Below, one piece after another: positions 53,604-64,000 of a stretch of 64,000 nucleotides of DNA; position 1 is the stretch's first letter, and every line of letters begins with the position of its first letter. The position numbers and the translations under genes are program-made. The notes beneath the pieces are model-generated. The model was not told the origin of the DNA, did no database searches, and saw nothing but the letters and a program-made list of their open reading frames with translations. The DNA is from Desmodesmus armatus. Lineage: Eukaryota > Chlorophyta > Chlorophyceae > Sphaeropleales > Scenedesmaceae. Location: NCBI GenBank assembly GCA_007449985.2, contig VIIQ02000140.1, forward strand, positions 93,057-157,056. Direction: 5' to 3'.

Positions 53604-56119
53604 GGGAGGTTGAAGCAGTAGTCAAGATCAGATTGTCTTTCCTCCTGGGAAATTTTCCTCCTGGAAACTTTGCAGCAGTCGATTCGCTTTAACGGGCGCA
53701 TTTGTTTTCAGTACTATTACGCTCTATAAGTTAAGTAATAACTTGTTTTCAGTACTATTACGCTCTGTAGTCAATCTAACAGTCAACCTCTAACTGTCAG
53801 GGTCGTCTTTGACAAGTTGACCCTGCTGCAGGTGTGTCCTCTGCTATACTCCATATGACTTCATATGACTCTGCCACAGTGTTACACAAGACCCAGGTAG
53901 CAGCAACTCTTCTGCCACAGCACCCACTGCACCCCTGCCACTGCACAGGGCGACTTTCCGTGCATCAACCTCTGCGCACAGTTCGTGAGCTTGGGTGGAG
54001 CACTGGCAAGCAACCACCGCCATTGCTGCTGCTGCTGCTGCTTCTGCTCTGGCTGCTCTGGCTGCGTTTTCTCTCTGGATTGCTGCTGCTGCAGCGGCAG
54101 CTGCTGGTGGTGGGAATGCTGCTGTTGCTCTTGCCGCTCTCTGGACTGCTGCTGCTCCAGCGGCAGCTGCTGGTGCTGGCAATGGACGTGCTGCTGGGGG
54201 TGCGAATACTGCTGCGCTGGCTGCTGCGGCTGCGTGTGATGGTGCTGGTGGGGGTGGTGGGGGTGGTTGCGGCACGACTTGCGTGTTGACGGTTGTGTAC
54301 AGCTGAAAACTGCTGTTTCCCTTCCGGTACCGTTCTGGGCACCACTTCACATTGACTTCTGTCACCGTGACAGTGGTACCATCCTGCAGCAAGAATGCCG
54401 TTTTCTGTTTAGGTCCTGCAAGTATGTTGTTCCAACCAACTGTCGACGAGGTTACAATGCACTGGTATGCTTGTGCATTTCACCCACCTGCAGACTTGCT
54501 TTCAAGTTGTCCACCTTGGCAGCATCAAAGCAGAATTAGCGCGCGAGGCAAGATTTGAAAGTGGGGTCTATTGCATGCTGTCCCTGGTGCACCACTGGTG
54601 CAATTGTGGACGCCAGGGCCGTTGGTCATGAAAGAGTTGCCCTCTCCCCCAGCTCCTGGCTGCCCTTTTGGGTCACACCAGCAATAGCACAGCACCTGTG
54701 ACCACGGCTACACCTGGGGCTGTCTTCGGCTGAGCACACTGTGGCCTGGCTGTGCACTGAAAGCGTGCAGCTGCTAGGCAGTAGGAGCCCTTGACGCAAG
54801 GTTTGATAGTTAAGTGCTGAATTTATTCAACAGCATGCATGCTGCTCTGATGTTTGAGCCTTGCTGGCTCCAGCAGCATGGCACTGCGCATGCAGGGGTA
54901 CAGCTGGTACAACCAGCTGCATCCCGCACCTGGCATGAGCAGGCACTCTTGAATGAGCACATACGTGCCTGCAAGTAGCTGTTACGTCTACATTCAGCGT
55001 ACAATAGCAGCGTGGGCTGCTGCTGTTGTTGCTGTTCAAATCCCGCCTACAACTGAGCAGAATCGCACTGATCCCCCGCGCTTGGTCAGCAAACTATTAT
55101 CGTGCAAAAAACATTCTGTTTATTTATGATGGAGCTGTACAGCACACCAGCATGGGTCACCGCGAGTGCCACCCATCGATGGTGATGCTGCTGTAACCAA
55201 GCCTCGCAGCTGCCTGTCCGCATGCAACTGGGTGTCAAATAGGAGCAGGTCAGACCCTCTATCCATTTATGTCCACTAGAGGCTGAGGCGCGGCTGGGAT
55301 AGGCAGCAGGCAGCAGGTCACTCTTTGAAAATAAAAAGCTAATTCTTTTCCTATGGCATAAGACGTGAAAGTTAAATCTTGCAACAAGCCTCTCGTGCAG
55401 CTGTCATCCCTGCAGTCAGCCACTTCCACCACCAAAAATGTGCTTGGCGATGTGAATTTACGGCTGGATACAACGTTGCATAGCACACTGCAGCTCCGTT
55501 CCCAATTGTTCACGTCAGCGACATTGAGATGCATGGTGTACGCTGTTGATGCACTTGTTGTGGTTGTGAGGATGTCAGGCCTTGCAGCATGTCGCAATTT
55601 GCATGTAGACTCGCGTGTCTGACTAGCACGTCAGCATGTCGGACTGCGACGGTGGAATGCTGTCGGAACGTCACTTCAGGACCACAGAATGCAGCACTAT
55701 GGCGACGCAGCTCTCTTATCGCCAATTGTCACTGTATTCCATCAAAATAAGCAGTTCTCGCTTACATTCACCAAAATGCCAGCGTGATACGCTCAGCGCG
55801 TGTCTTGACAGCAAGTCGATCGCACAATAATCAAGCACCGTGTTGAAACGAACAGCCGCTGGTTCTGTTGAACAATCGGTGCCGTTTTTGCACGCGTTGA
55901 GTGAGTGTGCGGTGAGTTGCATGGCAGCAGTGGTGTGGCAGTCTGAATGCACTAGTTTAACTGCAGTGCAACAGGAGACACAACTTCAACCTGTATACAG
56001 CTGATGCCCCGAGTAGCGCAATACACTCAATTACACTGTCTACTCTCGTTGCCCCTGCAGGACCTTTACTGTCCCAAGAGAGCGCGAGAACATGGCCTGG
56101 TGTTCATTTGCATTTGGCC
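53604..56119. other. 2.5-kb spacer upstream of the Fanzor gene
   Basis: No gene recognised. A possible minus-strand coding stretch (about 54392-53990, beginning MLQDGTTVTVTEVNVKW, then low complexity) has no homologue I know. 55100-55900 is noticeably more AT-rich than its surroundings. The left border of any Fanzor element should lie here, but I found no terminal repeat matching the right side. Confidence 0.4.
54073..54204. repeat. 66-bp tandem duplication
   Basis: Units start at 54073 and 54139 and share CTCTGGA(T/C)TGCTGCTGCT and GCGGCAGCTGCTGGTG. The unit is a multiple of three, so an open frame would keep its phase, but no gene is established here. Confidence 0.85.
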
Positions 56120-56705
56120 ATGCGCCGCAGCAAGCACTGCATGCAGGTGGGGTGGATAAGACCATTGATTCCGTAAGGGAGGGAAAGCCATGCGATTGGA
56201 TCAGAAGTGACCATGGAGGGCTGGAGAGGGTGTGGGTTGTTTGGATTGGCTTGACGGGTTGTGCGGTGCTCGTAGCCTGTTGCCCCCCCCCCTTCCCCAC
56301 CACACCACTGGTGATGGCATCCCCAAGGGGGCCTGTGGGACACCGTCATCAACCAGACAACTCCACCCGCTATAGTGAGAATGTAAACAGATGCTCAGAA
56401 TGCACCCCTGCTTGTTGGATGCTCTGTGTGCCTCACCCTCCCGCGCACAGGTTTTACCTCCAGATGGCAAGCATTGCATTGCTGCTGAGGAGGCATACCT
56501 CATGCATCCGCCGCCCATAGGCAAGTCCAGGGCAACTGGAGAAGCCAAGTCTAGGGACAATGGCAAGCCCCTGCCCATGCGCCAGCGTGGACGCCACGGC
56601 ACTACTGCGCGCTACTGTGGTGTGTGCAGTGAGCCGTGGCTGTTCACCCCACGTGCTAACCTGCGGCAAGTGCAGCAGCAGCATTGTGTCCTTGCTGACC
56701 ACACC

Positions 56706-56737
<32 letters not shown>

Positions 56738-59700
56738 AAAGTGGCCCAGTTTGGGGCCAGCACAGCCCGTGGCAGTGCTACCCCCGTGTGTGCCTAGCAG
56801 TAACGGAGACTTGGCACAGCAGCGCTACTCTAGACTGGCGGCATCTGCTGACAGTCCAAAGCTGTCTGCAGCGAAGGCACTGCTGCATCAGAAGGAGGAT
56901 CAGTCTCATTGCAGGCAGCGTCCTCGTGTGCGTCAGCCAGCAGTAGTAGTACCAGCAACAGCCAGCCGGGTGTCAGCGGCGCCCACAAAGCCAGCAGCAG
57001 CAGAAGCACACACCATCGTGTCGTCAAATCGCTTCTCTGTGCTGCTGCATGATGCGCCAGCAGACGAGGAGGCGATGGACACTGCAGACGCCTCCGCATG
57101 TCCGGCACAGCAGTGCAGCACACCCAAGCAGCAGCAACAGCAGCAGGCACCCCGGCGAAAAACACCGGCAGCCGGCAGGTTGCAGCGGTCACGTCCTGCC
57201 CAGAGTAACCCTTCTGCTTGCAGTGGTGACCCCACCACAGCTGTGCATGGGCGATGTTGCCACAGGAAGCCAACCTGCGGCTGTCCCGTGGCGCAGCAGT
57301 CTGCCAGCACTGGGCGCCAACTGGGAATGGTTGTGGCGCTGTTGCTGCTTGTGGCTGGCCTAGGGGTGTTTGCTTCTACTACAGCAGCTTCAGCAGACAT
57401 CGCTTTTACAGGCTATTACACCGTGCCAGGTTCTGGTGTTTTGGTGGTTGGCAACAGCAATGCAAGCCACGACTGGTACTGGTGTGTCACAGCTTGTGTT
57501 ATATGTTCTGTGGTGTTTGCATGGGTTGCAATAGGCCCGTGCAAACGGCCTCTGGCGTGTGCTCTCTGCATGCGTCAGTGGCGTCGTGCAAGGCACCTTG
57601 GCCGTGGCCTCATGCGTCGGTTGCAGCAGCTCTGTATGCGTGGTTTTGTGTGCATTGTGTTGATACGCGGTTTATTGGGTGTGGTTGCTGGGCTTGATTG
57701 TTTGGTACAAAATGGACTGCGTTCTGTGCATCTTGCTGTGTTGATGGGCGGCCCTGCAGCTTGTGCAGTCGTTCTGCTTATATTTGCATGTTTGAGGGCT
57801 GCCTGTATTCATTTGAAACATAGTCATGTGGTGTTGCTCTATAACTGCATCATACTCTGTTTGACGTGCATGGGTGGTGGCATCCTGTACGGTTGTTGTG
57901 TGCGGGCATTAGAACTTGTCGTAGTTGGATACTGCTTGTGGCAGTGGTCAGACAGACCTGCACTCTTTGCACTGGTCATGCTGTTCCTGGTGGTGCCGAC
58001 GGCAGCAGCTCCTGGTTCTGATGCTCCTGGAACAGCACCTACTTCCCCTGGGGCTCGACATGCATTGGCAGCAGCTGTTTCTGCAGCCGCGGCTACTGCA
58101 GCTGTTGCGGCTGGCACCCGTCTCCGTGCTGTTGCTCCTGAGTTCACTCCAGGACAGCAGTACAGAGTGGGTCGTGGCAGTGGGACAGGCTGTATGCAGA
58201 CCCAACAGCATCAGAGTCCTTCTGCAGCCACTTCTACTCCTGTTGCTTCTGCTGTCCTTCTTGCTGCTGTTGCCCCTGACCAGCAGCACCAGCAGCAGCA
58301 ACGGCCACAGCGCAGGCCTAAGCGGACAGCAGCAGCAGCAACAACAGCTGCATTGCTGGCAGGTGACAGCGAAGGCAGTGGCAGCGGTGAGGATTACGAG
58401 CACCGTCAGCAGGCACGGGAGTGTGAGGATAGCAAGAAAGAGGGGGCCAACAGGAAGAAGACCCGGAGAGGGGGGGACTGCAGCAGCAGGATTGCTTGTT
58501 CTGCTACTCCAGCAGCTGCTGCTGCTGCTGCTGCTGCTACTGGAGAGCAACAACAGCGGCAAGGCGGCAGGAAGCAGACGAACAAGAGGCAAGGTGGGTG
58601 TATGCATGCACAACGACACCAGCCAATGCAGCAGCTCACCAGCGTGTACATGGCTTTTTCCGCCCAATGTCCCGGACAAGCTGTATACACAAGCAGCCTC
58701 TACCATTGTGTGCTGTTGAGTCAGGCAGCAAACGTGTTCACGCCCCTTCACGTCCCTTCTCGTGCGTGCCCCTTCTGCCTTGCACTTCAACTGTCCGCCA
58801 ACCATCACCTCCATCTCAGGCGTCATTCGCAGCAGCCTCCACGCGTACCTGGCACCCAAGCGTCAGACAGCCGCCATGCAGCTGCTGGAGGACTTGGGAC
58901 ACGCCCAACAGCCGTTGTGCTTCCATGCACGGCTCCTGGCCAATGGCTATATGCAGTGGGGCTTCGAGTGAGTGTGTAGGCTCCTATGCTTTGCCTGCCA
59001 CAGCTGGATTGCAACCCAGCCTGATTGCCCAAAATTAGATGACACATGAGCACATCAGCATACAGTGTGCGTTGATGCCAGCGCCATGCACTTCTCCACT
59101 CACAATTTGTGACTGCCGTCTGCTGCCTGTTGCCGCAGGATCTGGTCTGGCCGCAGGACACCCCCACCCGGCTTGTCTACACAAGATGTCGTCGGCGAAC
59201 TGACAGAGTTGCTGACGCCTACAAGAAGGAAGCCACGCACCGTGGATACCGAGAGCGAACACCTTTTCTTTGCGGCACTGAAGGCCGTGACAGTTGTGCC
59301 AGGGGCGCAGGCTCCACTGCGGTATAAACTGCCAGAAGCCTTCGAATTCTACGTGCGTGAGGTGTGGCAGGTCGAACACCGCTGTGTGTTGCCGCATTGT
59401 GTGTCGGGCCGTGTTGCTAATGCATGGTTGACTGCATTGGCACAGTCCATGGCACAAAACCATGGCCAGCATGTGCTCAACCTGCCATTGCGCATCAAAC
59501 GCCTGGTCAAGGCTGTGGTCTTGTGTGCATTCTGCACGGCTGGCCTGCCAAGGCCAGGCCGCAAGCAGTTTGGTGTGTTGGCTCGTGGCATGTCGGATGG
59601 GTTGCTCAAGGGTGATGCACTGTCCGTGTTTGCAGCACATGTTTTTGAGCAGCAGCCTGGCCAGCAGCAAGCTGACGAGCAGCGTGTTGTGCTTGCTGCT

Positions 59701-62700
59701 TCTTTGCTTAGTGCTCCTGTGCACCATTGCATCAGCAGGCTGCAGCAGCAACGCCTTGCACAACAGCCTGCTCAGCAGACAGACCAGGATTACCTACTGC
59801 CTGTGCAGCAAGGCACAAACACCATGAACTATATGCATGCACGCATCATAGAACTTGTGCAGGCTTGCAGTGTCATGCGGGCATCAGTGATGTTGCTGAA
59901 GGACACACTCTTTGCTGTTCAGCCATGCTCCACACAGGAGATGGTTGCAGTTGCAATGCAAGCGTCTCAAACAGCTCACCGCATCTGCGACTGGGCCGCG
60001 CACTTGCATGGCATGGCAGCACATCTTGTACCGAGCACACCAGACAATGTAGCCATTGTGTCACACCTGTTGGCTGTTAGCAGGCAGTCTCTTGGCGTAT
60101 ACAACCAGCTACAGCGCATTCAGCTCGTGGGTCATGTGACGGGGCCTGTGTCCCATGCTGGTATTTTGCACGCCCGTTCGGCGTCTGCTTTTGCACTAGA
60201 AGGCAGCAACAATGCATGCCTGCATGTCAGCACCGCATGTGCCTACATCAACAGCCTTGCAACAGCAACGACAGTGGCAGATGCGGCAGTGGCAGGAGAG
60301 GCAGTAGCAGCAGCACAGGCTGCTGCACCGCCCCCAAACACAGCCGCCATACCTATCGTATGCGGTCCTGCCACGCTTCCTATCAACACCCCAACACGCC
60401 GCGACCCAGAAACAACAGCAGCACGCACCTTCACCAGCGCGTTGGTGCGTGATGTAGGGTGTGGGTTGCAGGCCACGCAACATGCCTTGCGCTGTGCTGT
60501 TGACCGCCGCAAGCTGGCGGCGGTTGCAGAGTGTGTGCGGAGTGAGGAACTGGCAGGTCAGCTCCACGCAACCCTGACTTCTACTTCCTCCGGCGATGCT
60601 GCAGCTGCCCTGCTGGCCCCCTTGGCCAGGCTTTGCAGCAGCGTGTTGAACCATAGTATGCTGCGGCGTGGGCATGTCGTGCTACAGTATGCGGACCTAC
60701 TGACGAAGCGGGACAGGCTGCATGCAGCACTTCAGCAGCGTCCACAGGGCCGTCCGCCACCCCCGAAGCAGGCGCAGACCCGGCAGCAGCAGCGACAGCA
60801 GCGGCAGAGAAGGGGGCAGGGGCAGGCTGGTGTAACTACTGTGGTGCTGCCGCCTTTGGCACGCGCACACCGCCAATCGCGGTGTGCTGCAGACAAGGCC
60901 AGCGCTGCAAGGAAGTACAGCGCGGCACAGACGGCCAGGAATGACTTGCAGCGTGTCCAGGATGCCTTGTTTGCGCGACTGCGCCAGCTGGCTGCCCCCT
61001 CTAACCTGCCCTTGCCAACCTCTTTGCAGCTGCGGCAGTGCTTAACGCAGTTGCGCCGTGCTGTGTGCCTCCTGGACACATGTGAGGCAAAGCTAGTCGA
61101 GGCAGCAGTGACAGCAGAGCGCTTGCGCGGCGAGGCGGCTGCAGTTGTTGCTGGCCAACCACACAGTCAGCAGGGACATCAGCCGAGCGAGGCGGCAGTG
61201 AGGGAGGCATGTGCATCTGCGCGTTTGTGCATGAGGTTGGCTTTGGATCACGCCCGTTTGGTGGTGCCCGTGTTAGGTGCGTGCCCGGATGCGCCAGTTG
61301 TGCCTGGGTTTGGAGTGTGGGCTACCACCCCTGACACGCAACTGAACGAGTGCGGTGACGAGGCCCGTAGTGTGTGGCAGTGGGTTATGGGCATGTGTCT
61401 GCAATTGCTATTGTTACTGGCTGTAGACGCCGATGCCGGGAGTGCAGCTGCAAGTGCTCCATCCCGCGCGCCAGCACCGGGATTGTTGAAAGGCGTGTTG
61501 CAGCAAGTCAACAAGATAGAGGCTCAGTGGCGCTCTTGTCGCACTGCATTGCAACGCCTCCCACATAGCATGACGCCGCATCCTCATTATGGTTTTACAC
61601 ATTTGCACTTGACACCCACACTATTGGGTTTCCTCAGAAAACATCTGTCCGGCATGAGTCCCGAGGCACGCAATGATTGGCGGGTGTGGCGGCGGCAACA
61701 GCGTGGTGTTGACCCACTACCCGTGCTGGTGTTGACACTGTTGATGTCATCTGCGATGGTGCTGTAGAGGACATCCTCGAGAACAAGGATTTATTTAGTT
61801 TGTTGTTTGACCTTGACCGCTTGAGGGTCTTGTGTGGGGAGGGAAGGCCCAGTGGGAGACGCAGCTTTGCAAACCACCTTAGCACTGACTGTGTGTCGTT
61901 GCATGTGCATGCGACACACAACAAAGACGAGCGTGCCACCAGAAGCGCGGTCAGGTCTCTTGATGGACAGCAAAAGGCTCGCAGGGCCCGGCAGCGCGTG
62001 GCCGAGGCAGCTGCCCTGGACCATGCCCGGCAGGCCGTGGGCAGGGCAATTAAGTTGCCAACACCAGGCACAACCCCTGCGTATGTATTTGGCGGGGTGA
62101 TGATGACTGCAGCACTGTTTGTAGCACTGTGGCCGCTGCATCTAGATCTAGGTCAGACCATGTACGGGTACTGGACGGTGACTGGCGTGTCCTTGTGGCC
62201 CGCAATGCTAGAGACGGCCCTGTAGTCACGCACGTGCCCGCACAGGCCCTGCCCAAGCAGGTCAAGACAAAGCCGGAAGGCTTGGCACAGCATTGGGTTG
62301 ACTCCCATGCATCTGACCCAGCAGAGGGTGCTTCGGTGGAAGAGTGGGACTTGGCAAGTGATTACAGTGTGGACAGGACTAGCTACGACTTTTCTGACTC
62401 TGACTCAATTGACAGTAGCTTTTGTGTGGAGTCCAAATGTGACAGTTGTGCGCCTACTGTTGGACAGCCGGCTCTGGTACATGGCAGATGTGTGACTGTT
62501 GAGGCAGGATGTGGGCTGCGGGTGACTGGAGTTGACCCAGGTGTGACCAGCATCGTGACTGCGGTCACTGCAAACCATGGCGTGCGGGGCGACGGCACTG
62601 ATGGAGGGGATGGCTGGGTGTATGCTGTTAATGGGAGGGAATACCGGTCTGCATGTGGGCTAGATAGGCAGCGCCATTGGCTGCATGGGCGTATCAAGCG

Positions 62701-63654
62701 TGCTGGTGTGGCACTGCTGCTCAAGCACTTGCAGAGAACCGGCGAGAAGCATGGCCAGCATGACGCCTTTGTTTTGCATGCACGTAAGGCCATTCATGCT
62801 TTTCCTCAGTTGCATGCTGTGTACGGTTGCAGGTCTGCCCGGCATCACCGGTTTAGAATTGGCATGCTGCAGGACCGGCAAATGCACAGGATGTGCCAGT
62901 GCTTGGCATTGGGGCACACGGGGGTGCAAGGGCGCAAGTGGCAGAAGCCGATGGGTTGCAATGCAGGCCCGTGTGTCCCCCGGCCAAGTGTTGCTGTTGT
63001 TTGCATGGGGGATGCATCAGCAGGTTGGGGCGGGCCAGTGTCTCGGTCCATCAGTGCCCCTGTCATGAAGCTGAGGAACTTTTTTAGGGCACAATATGGG
63101 TCGGCAGACGGCGTGACTCGTGGTGGGCGCACAGACATGCATTGGGTGTCTGTGCACGAGTACCGGACCAGCCAGACCTGCTCTCGCTGCTATGACGAAC
63201 GTGGGCTGAAACAGCACCGCAGGGACGTTTCAAGCTCAAGCAGTGTGTGCATGGCGAGGCTGTGTCGACACCTGACAGGTTGCGGGAACAACTGCATCAT
63301 GTTGTGGTTGGAGAGGATAATCACTCGCGGCGTGTACCATTGGTCCTGGACAGGGATATCAACGCTGCCCGTGTGTTGACAGCCAGGGGGGTGGCACAAC
63401 TGGTGCCTGCCATGTGTGTACACCAGGGGCAACTACAGCAGCTGGCACGCTGTGTTGACCGTGTGGTGCGCAAGGACTGGTTAAACGGCAGCGGCGGCCA
63501 CGACAAGAAGAGGGGGCAGCAGTGTAAGCAGCGGCTGTGGCAGCAGCAGGGGGTGTCGGCGGGGTGGCAGTGCACCATCAGCCAATCCCCGGTGGTGCCA
63601 GGGCTAGATGTGTGGGATCGTTTAGCAGTGCCTATTGGTTTACAATGTCGCTGA
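56120..63654 (+). CDS. Giant Fanzor (eukaryotic TnpB-like RNA-guided nuclease) with multi-pass membrane N-terminal region
   Basis: Fanzors are eukaryotic relatives of transposon TnpB that use an RNA guide to cut DNA through a RuvC fold. Proposed exons: 56120-56146, 56451-58593, 58820-58967 and 59140-63654; the three introns have GT-AG ends and matching phases. Exon 2 encodes Gln-rich sequence, about six hydrophobic segments (57325-58015) and Lys/Arg clusters like NLSs (RKKTRRGG). Exon 4 gives a long helical region, then family blocks: LLFDLDRLRVLCG, FANHLSTDCVSLHVHATH, VTGVDPGVTSIVTAV (RuvC-I Asp 62534-62536), VVCMGDASAGWGGPVSRS, VHEYRTSQTCSRC (Glu 63158-63160, zinc CxxC) and LDRDINAARVL (RuvC-III Asp 63355-63357). 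The frame drops by one base between 61713-61767, 62060-62130 and 63190-63230. These may be assembly slips, tiny introns or true decay. C-terminal identity is strong; the membrane fusion rests on splice phase alone. Confidence 0.82.
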
Positions 63655-63720
63655 ACTGCCCCGCGGGGCTTGGAGGTCCCCAGCAGAGGGGAGACCCTCT
63701 GCTGAGTGGGGGTGGGGTGT
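63640..63720 (+). ncRNA. Candidate guide-RNA scaffold (omega/fRNA-like) just after the Fanzor stop
   Basis: A perfect 10-bp stem, CAGCAGAGGG (63681-63690) with CCCTCTGCTG (63695-63704), is closed by the GNRA tetraloop GAGA. CCC below it can pair with GGG across an AGT bulge. A 12-nt palindrome GCCCCGCGGGGC (63658-63669) precedes it. TnpB and Fanzor guide RNAs typically come from the region overlapping or following the 3' end of the nuclease gene. The RNA call is inference from position and fold; ends are unknown. Confidence 0.4.
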
Positions 63721-64000
63721 TTGGGGGGGGGGGGGGGGGAGTGTTTTAGTTTGGCCTTACCATCGGTGTGCCGGGCAAGATTTGCAGCATTGTACAATTA
63801 GCATGTCTGCAAGACTTTCAGTTGCATCCCTGCAAAGGGATTGCTTGCTCTGCGAAAGCAGGCAAGTTGCGCGTCAACTGCGCAAAAACCGGCCTGTGCA
63901 TCACTGGCTCGGTGGGCAGCCATTTTTCTTTATGGGCGAGTTTCTCCCCAGCTGCCCATGAAGAACACACCAGGATACTTTGAAAGTTTCCTGGTGTGTG
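63655..64000. other. Region 3' of the Fanzor gene
   Basis: After the hairpin there is a G run (about 63722-63739), then unique sequence. TGGGCAGC (63913-63920) and GCTGCCCA (63951-63958) form an 8-bp inverted repeat. I see no TGTAA and no gene. Confidence 0.5.
63965..63999. repeat. 35-nt near-perfect palindrome at the right edge
   Basis: ACACACCAGGA (63965-63975) is the exact reverse complement of TCCTGGTGTGT (63989-63999), and the inner ACTTTGAAAGT (63977-63987) is itself symmetric. The only imperfection is a T/T pair. The window ends one base later, so an extension cannot be judged. Confidence 0.9.

Noticed and set aside
53990..54392. Minus-strand gene starting MLQDGTTVTVTEVNVKW
   Set aside because: Start looks protein-like, but the rest is Ala/Ser/Gln low complexity in all frames with no splice-supported continuation; noted only in the spacer entry.
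55020..55050. GTTCAAATCCC resembling a tRNA T-arm
   Set aside because: The five bases on each side do not pair and no anticodon or D arm can be folded upstream.
55900..56120. Left terminal inverted repeat of a Fanzor transposon
   Set aside because: No match found here to the hairpin or palindrome on the right side; the border remains unknown.
56391..58979. Single uninterrupted 862-codon gene ending at 58979
   Set aside because: The last 130 codons look non-coding in that frame, while a GTGGGT donor (58594) and CAG acceptor (58819) join it in phase to the exon leading into the Fanzor. Kept as an alternative in the findings.

Overview
The window is nuclear DNA from a green alga, most likely a chlamydomonadalean; Haematococcus is a guess from composition, not an identification. 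The evidence is spliced genes with GT-AG introns of roughly 100-400 bp, CAG/CTG repeats inside and outside exons, Ala/Gln/Ser-rich proteins, TGTAA poly(A)-type signals, plastid and thylakoid targeting peptides, and algal families (tandem-repeat/RAP proteins, a CBM20 coiled-coil protein, a PsbP-like lumenal protein). I rebuilt the gene models by hand from splice sites, intron phase and protein family motifs.

Layout. 1-4256 (-): RPA49-like RNA polymerase I subunit, running off the left edge. 4664-11934 (+): bystin, divergent from RPA49 across a 407-bp shared promoter; both genes serve ribosome production. 13770-22180 (+): very long plastid-type protein with an N-terminal starch-binding CBM20 domain and a coiled-coil C-terminus. 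24496-26294 (-): RibD/PyrD-type riboflavin deaminase, divergent from an FG-repeat NUP42-like nucleoporin (26699-30138, +). 31223-33214 (+): plastid-type bicupin. 35571-38310 and 40071-42681 (both -): tandem pair of repeat/RAP-domain organelle RNA factors, the first frameshifted, the second intact. 44608-51285 (+): 1,284-residue protein ending in a MYND zinc finger. 51843-53603 (-): PsbP-domain thylakoid lumen protein with a twin-arginine signal. 56120-63654 (+): a giant intron-containing Fanzor (eukaryotic TnpB relative) gene.

Two things stand out. First, the Fanzor gene keeps its RuvC aspartates, a glutamate and a zinc-ribbon CxxC. Intron phases join it to an upstream multi-pass membrane region, and its stop codon is followed by a GNRA-capped hairpin where a guide RNA would be expected. 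Its frame is broken by three apparent single-base losses. Similar losses interrupt the conserved bystin and CBM20 genes, so assembly error is a real alternative to decay.

Second, many introns carry partial tandem copies of the neighbouring exon edge with the splice site still attached. Bystin shows this for most of its exons; RPA49, CBM20, RibD, NUP42 and the RAP genes show it too. This looks like repeated 100-250-bp tandem duplication across exon-intron junctions.
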